Source of the DNA: Rossellomorea aquimaris
GTDB lineage: Bacteria; Bacillota; Bacilli; Bacillales; Fictibacillaceae
Direction: 5' to 3'
NCBI GenBank assembly: GCA_020524245.1
Contig: JAIVLN010000008.1
Location: 32,564 to 96,563, forward strand
DNA: 64,000 bases
Below are positions 61,914-64,000 of this stretch, in pieces. How positions within the stretch are numbered: position 1 is the first letter of the stretch; every line of letters starts with the position of its first letter. The translations under genes and the position numbers were made by a program. The notes beneath the pieces were generated by a model, which was not told the DNA's origin, did no database searches, and saw only the letters and a program-made list of their open reading frames with translations.

Positions 61914-63169
61914 GGATTCACATCACTTTCAGAATGAAACAATAGAATGTCCACTTCGTCTTCAGCCATATACCCTCTTGTACCGCCAGGCAACATTGTA
62001 AAAGCGTCAGCTTCTGCAATTGAAGTGACAGAACTTGACTTATCCAATCCAGTCGGAGTAACGAAGATGCCTTCTTGTGTATAGTTTACTTTACTTCTAA
62101 CAAGACGGGTGAACGGATTCGGCTTTGGAAAATCCGTTGCAAGCCTGGCTTTTGTTTTTGCCAGAAAAGGCTTCGCATCACTTGAAGATCGAATGAATGG
62201 TCTGACGAATAGTTCACCACCTACAAAACATGCAGAAGGGTTTCCAGACAACCCGAACAACAACTTTCCATCAAACTCTGCTACCGTGGTAACACTCCCT
62301 GGACGCATGGCAACCTTGTTGAATAACGTCGTCGCACCCAGTTTCTCATAAATCGCAGGTAGATAATCATAATCCCCTACCGAAACACCACCAGTCGTAA
62401 CGAGTGCGTCGATATCACTCAGCGCAGTAGACACAGCCTTGAAACATGTATCGAAATCATCTGCTAACGTGCCTAGATAGACAGGGTCTCCACCGATGTT
62501 CCGGATCTGAGCAGCAATCATGTAAGCATTCGAGTTTCGAATTTTTCCTGGTTCCAACGGATCCTCAATGTCTAAGAGCTCGGTACCCGTCGCAAAAATT
62601 CCGATTCTCGGTTTTCGAACAACCTTTACATAGCGATAGCCGAAGGTGGCTAATATAGCAGTGACTCCCGGCGTTATCATTGTACCTTTTTCAATCAGGA
62701 CGGTGCCTTTTTCGGTATCTTCACCTTGCCTGGCAATGTTCTGACCCGCTTTAAAGGTTCGACCGATTTCAATCATATTTCTTTCACCTTGTTGAAACTC
62801 TTTCACCACTTCAAACATGGCGACAGCTGTTGCACCTCTTGGAATAGCGGCACCCGTCATGATCCGGGTGGCTTGTCCATGTTCCAACTTTGATTGAGCG
62901 ACTTGCCCGGCACCGATTTCCTCAATGACTTCAAGCAAAACCGGGCTTGATGAAGAAGCTTCTTGTGTATCTTCCGCTCTTAGCGCAAATCCATCATACG
63001 GGGATCGATCGAATGGCGGTACATCATGGTCGGCGACAATGTCCTCCGCCAGTATTCGATTTAAGGATTGTTCAATATGTATCTCTTCAACTCGGGGTTC
63101 CATAGGATGTTCAAGTACCCTGTTTACCGCCTCCCCGATCTGAATCGGTTTTCTACGTTCAAGAGCCAT
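61901..63169 (-). CDS. moeA: Molybdopterin molybdenumtransferase MoeA
   Basis: 422 residues from MALERRKPIQI at 63169 after GCGGTGAT. DVPPFDRSPYDGFA, GQAT-RIMTGAAIP, TTGGVSVGDYDY and LFGLSGNPSACFV are MoeA signatures. It inserts molybdate into adenylylated molybdopterin. Genes moaA, moaB, moaC, mobA and moeB are not in the window. Confidence 0.95.
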   Translation of the reverse strand: MALERRKPIQIGEAVNRVLEHPMEPRVEEIHIEQSLNRILAEDIVADHDVPPFDRSPYDGFALRAEDTQEASSSSPVLLEVIEEIGAGQVAQSKLEHGQATRIMTGAAIPRGATAVAMFEVVKEFQQGERNMIEIGRTFKAGQNIARQGEDTEKGTVLIEKGTMITPGVTAILATFGYRYVKVVRKPRIGIFATGTELLDIEDPLEPGKIRNSNAYMIAAQIRNIGGDPVYLGTLADDFDTCFKAVSTALSDIDALVTTGGVSVGDYDYLPAIYEKLGATTLFNKVAMRPGSVTTVAEFDGKLLFGLSGNPSACFVGGELFVRPFIRSSSDAKPFLAKTKARLATDFPKPNPFTRLVRSKVNYTQEGIFVTPTGLDKSSSVTSIAEADAFTMLPGGTRGYMAEDEVDILLFHSESDVNPWID

Positions 63170-63220
63170 TTTTATCACCGCTTTCAATTAAGTCCATCTA
63201 CATTTTATCAAAGTATAAGA

Positions 63221-63255
63221 GAAAAGAAAGAGACTGACACATGGGTGCCAGTCTC
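63221..63255 (-). terminator. Terminator of the MIP18-like gene
   Basis: GAGACTG pairs with CAGTCTC across 12 bases, followed by TTTCTTTTC on the minus strand. Confidence 0.75.
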
Positions 63256-63270
63256 CGATCTATTGATCGT

Positions 63271-63582
63271 TTATTGAATCCCAAGTGCGATTTTCGCATA
63301 ACGGGACATTTTATCTTTTGTCCATGGCGGATTCCATACGATGTTCACATCCACATCTTTCACTTCAGGGAAGTCAATTAATGCATTACGAACATCGTTT
63401 GCGATCGTTCCCGCTAATGGGCAACCCATCGCTGTCAATGTCATTGTAACTTTCGCCATACCTTCTTCGTCTAGTTCAACATCATAAATAAGACCAAGGT
63501 TGACGATATCAATCCCTAATTCAGGGTCTTCAACTTCTTCAAGTGCTTCCATCATCTTTTCTTTCATTTCTTCGTTTGCCAT
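63271..63582 (-). CDS. MIP18/SufT-like iron-sulfur assembly protein (DUF59)
   Basis: 103 residues from MANEEMKEKMM at 63582, with AGGAAGGGG upstream. EEVEDPELGIDIVNLGLIY is the DUF59 signature, TLTAMGCPLAG holds the conserved Cys, and VNIVWNPPWTKDKMS closes the domain. SufT-type proteins help load Fe-S clusters. No suf gene is nearby. Confidence 0.93.
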   Translation of the reverse strand: MANEEMKEKMMEALEEVEDPELGIDIVNLGLIYDVELDEEGMAKVTMTLTAMGCPLAGTIANDVRNALIDFPEVKDVDVNIVWNPPWTKDKMSRYAKIALGIQ

Positions 63583-63654
63583 AATGAACCCCTTCCTAAT
63601 CCAGTTTCTATCCCTAGTATAACCCATTAGAGGGATGACTTAAAATGTTGCGCA

Positions 63655-63792
63655 TCAACTTTTCAAATGGCTAGGAAGGTTGAGAATCGATTGGTTCAAG
63701 GCTTCGAGCTTTGATTCAATCCTGTGTAGAAGGTATAAAGTGACCACTACAGGAAATCCGAAATCACTCATGACCGATAACCATTGCTCCAT
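63655..63792 (-). CDS. YvrJ-family small protein
   Basis: 45 residues from an ATG at 63792 after GAAAGGAGAGAAGG. MEQWLSVMSDFGFPVVVTLY begins a single hydrophobic helix, then LHRIESKLEALNQSI, the layout of YvrJ-family peptides that flank many Bacillus genes. Function unknown. Confidence 0.72.
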   Translation of the reverse strand: MEQWLSVMSDFGFPVVVTLYLLHRIESKLEALNQSILNLPSHLKS

Positions 63793-63888
63793 CTCCTTCT
63801 CTCCTTTCTATTTATTGATAAAATCGGTTGGGTATCTTTTCTATACCAGATAACATAAAAAGGAAGGGCGATGCTCGAAAGTGATATG

Positions 63889-63945
63889 CTCCCCTAAAGG
63901 TAGACAGATTAAAAAATAAAATCTGTGCCTTGGGGGAGTTTTTTT
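63889..63945 (+). promoter_or_regulatory. Hairpin in the IS leader masking the transposase RBS
   Basis: CTCCCC (63889-63894), AAGG and ACAGATT (63904-63910) pair with AATCTGT (63920-63926), CCTT and GGGGAG (63933-63938). The last stretch is the ribosome binding site, and T7 follows before the ATG, so the stem is also terminator-like. Confidence 0.65.
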
Positions 63946-64000
63946 ATGGCTAGACAATATTTCTCTGCAGAATTTAAACTTAAGGTTTTACGAGCGTATG
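63946..64000 (+). CDS. IS3-family transposase OrfA, N-terminal fragment
   Basis: 18 codons are visible, MARQYFSAEFKLKVLRAY, the start of the helix-turn-helix protein OrfA, cut by the window edge. RBS GGGGGAG lies eight bases upstream. Confidence 0.8.
   Translation, partial: MARQYFSAEFKLKVLRAY

Larger units (their letters stand above)
63882..64000 (+). mobile_element. Left end of an IS3-family element (IS150-like)
   Basis: The element probably begins TGATATGCTCCCCTAAAGG at 63882, like the inverted repeats of IS150-group elements (TG..., CCCCTAAAGGTAGACA). A transposase gene starts at 63946 and the window ends inside it. The right end and any target duplication lie outside. Confidence 0.8.

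Overview
The window looks like chromosome of a spore-forming, low-to-medium-GC Gram-positive of the family Bacillaceae. The evidence is strong AGGAGG-type ribosome binding sites, lipoproteins with LAAC/LSGC lipoboxes, a tryptophan T-box, FapR and ARG-box operators, sporulation-type (SigK-like) promoters, and a gene order that follows the Bacillus subtilis yja-yjb region in reverse: yjzC, yjzD, yjaU, yjaV, med, comZ, fabHA, fabF, yjbA, trpS, oppABCDF, yjbC, spx, yjbE, mecA, coiA, pepF, spxH, yjbI-yjbM, nadK, yjbO, prpE, fabI. I see no rRNA, tRNA, CRISPR array or prophage. The species cannot be named from sequence alone.

Layout. (1) 1-10 kb is the accessory region. It holds a truncated acidic, Cys-rich spore-surface-like protein, two small unknown genes, a lone APS kinase, a pair of Cys-rich coat-like paralogues, and a nucleotide-sugar/glycosyltransferase cluster: two GT2 enzymes, GalE, a UDP-glucuronate decarboxylase, UDP-galactopyranose mutase and a 555-residue two-domain glycosyltransferase. 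It sits beside fabI, where B. subtilis carries the spore-crust genes cotXYZ, and it has SigK-like promoters. I read it as a spore-surface protein and glycan locus. (2) 10-29.6 kb is the conserved yjb block: fabI, mgtE, a rodA-type SEDS gene, prpE, a pseudouridine synthase, nadK, a small alarmone synthetase, CYTH, lytic transglycosylase, truncated globin, the Spx adaptor spxH, pepF, coiA, cls, mecA, yjbE and spx. (3) 29.6-35 kb is an RND efflux pair placed between spx and yjbC, with a Fur-like box and a six-copy 21-bp tandem repeat nearby. (4) 35-45 kb holds housekeeping and hypothetical genes and the opp oligopeptide permease operon. (5) 45-58.7 kb holds T-box-trpS, a DJ-1/PfpI protein, yjbA, a frameshifted glycerophosphodiesterase, fabHF under a FapR-like operator, comZ, med, yjaV, yjaU, yjzD, an arginine-type ABC transporter under ARG boxes, and yjzC. 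(6) 58.8-64 kb holds uppP, small proteins, a partial molybdopterin set (moaD, moaE, mobB, moeA), a SufT/MIP18-like gene, a YvrJ-like peptide, and the left end of an IS3-family element cut by the window edge.

How the genes work together. Spx, SpxH, MecA, Med, ComZ, CoiA and Opp make this a competence, thiol-stress and ClpCP/ClpXP regulatory neighbourhood. FabI, FabH and FabF are tied together by matching 17-bp FapR-like operators 40 kb apart. The points most worth a second look are the spore-surface cluster with its stand-alone APS kinase and fused glycosyltransferase, the exact 21-bp tandem repeats, the Fur-like box by spx and the RND pump, the ARG-box-controlled transporter where B. subtilis has arginine biosynthesis genes, the single-base frameshift in the glycerophosphodiesterase, and the IS end whose inverted repeat can mask the transposase ribosome binding site.
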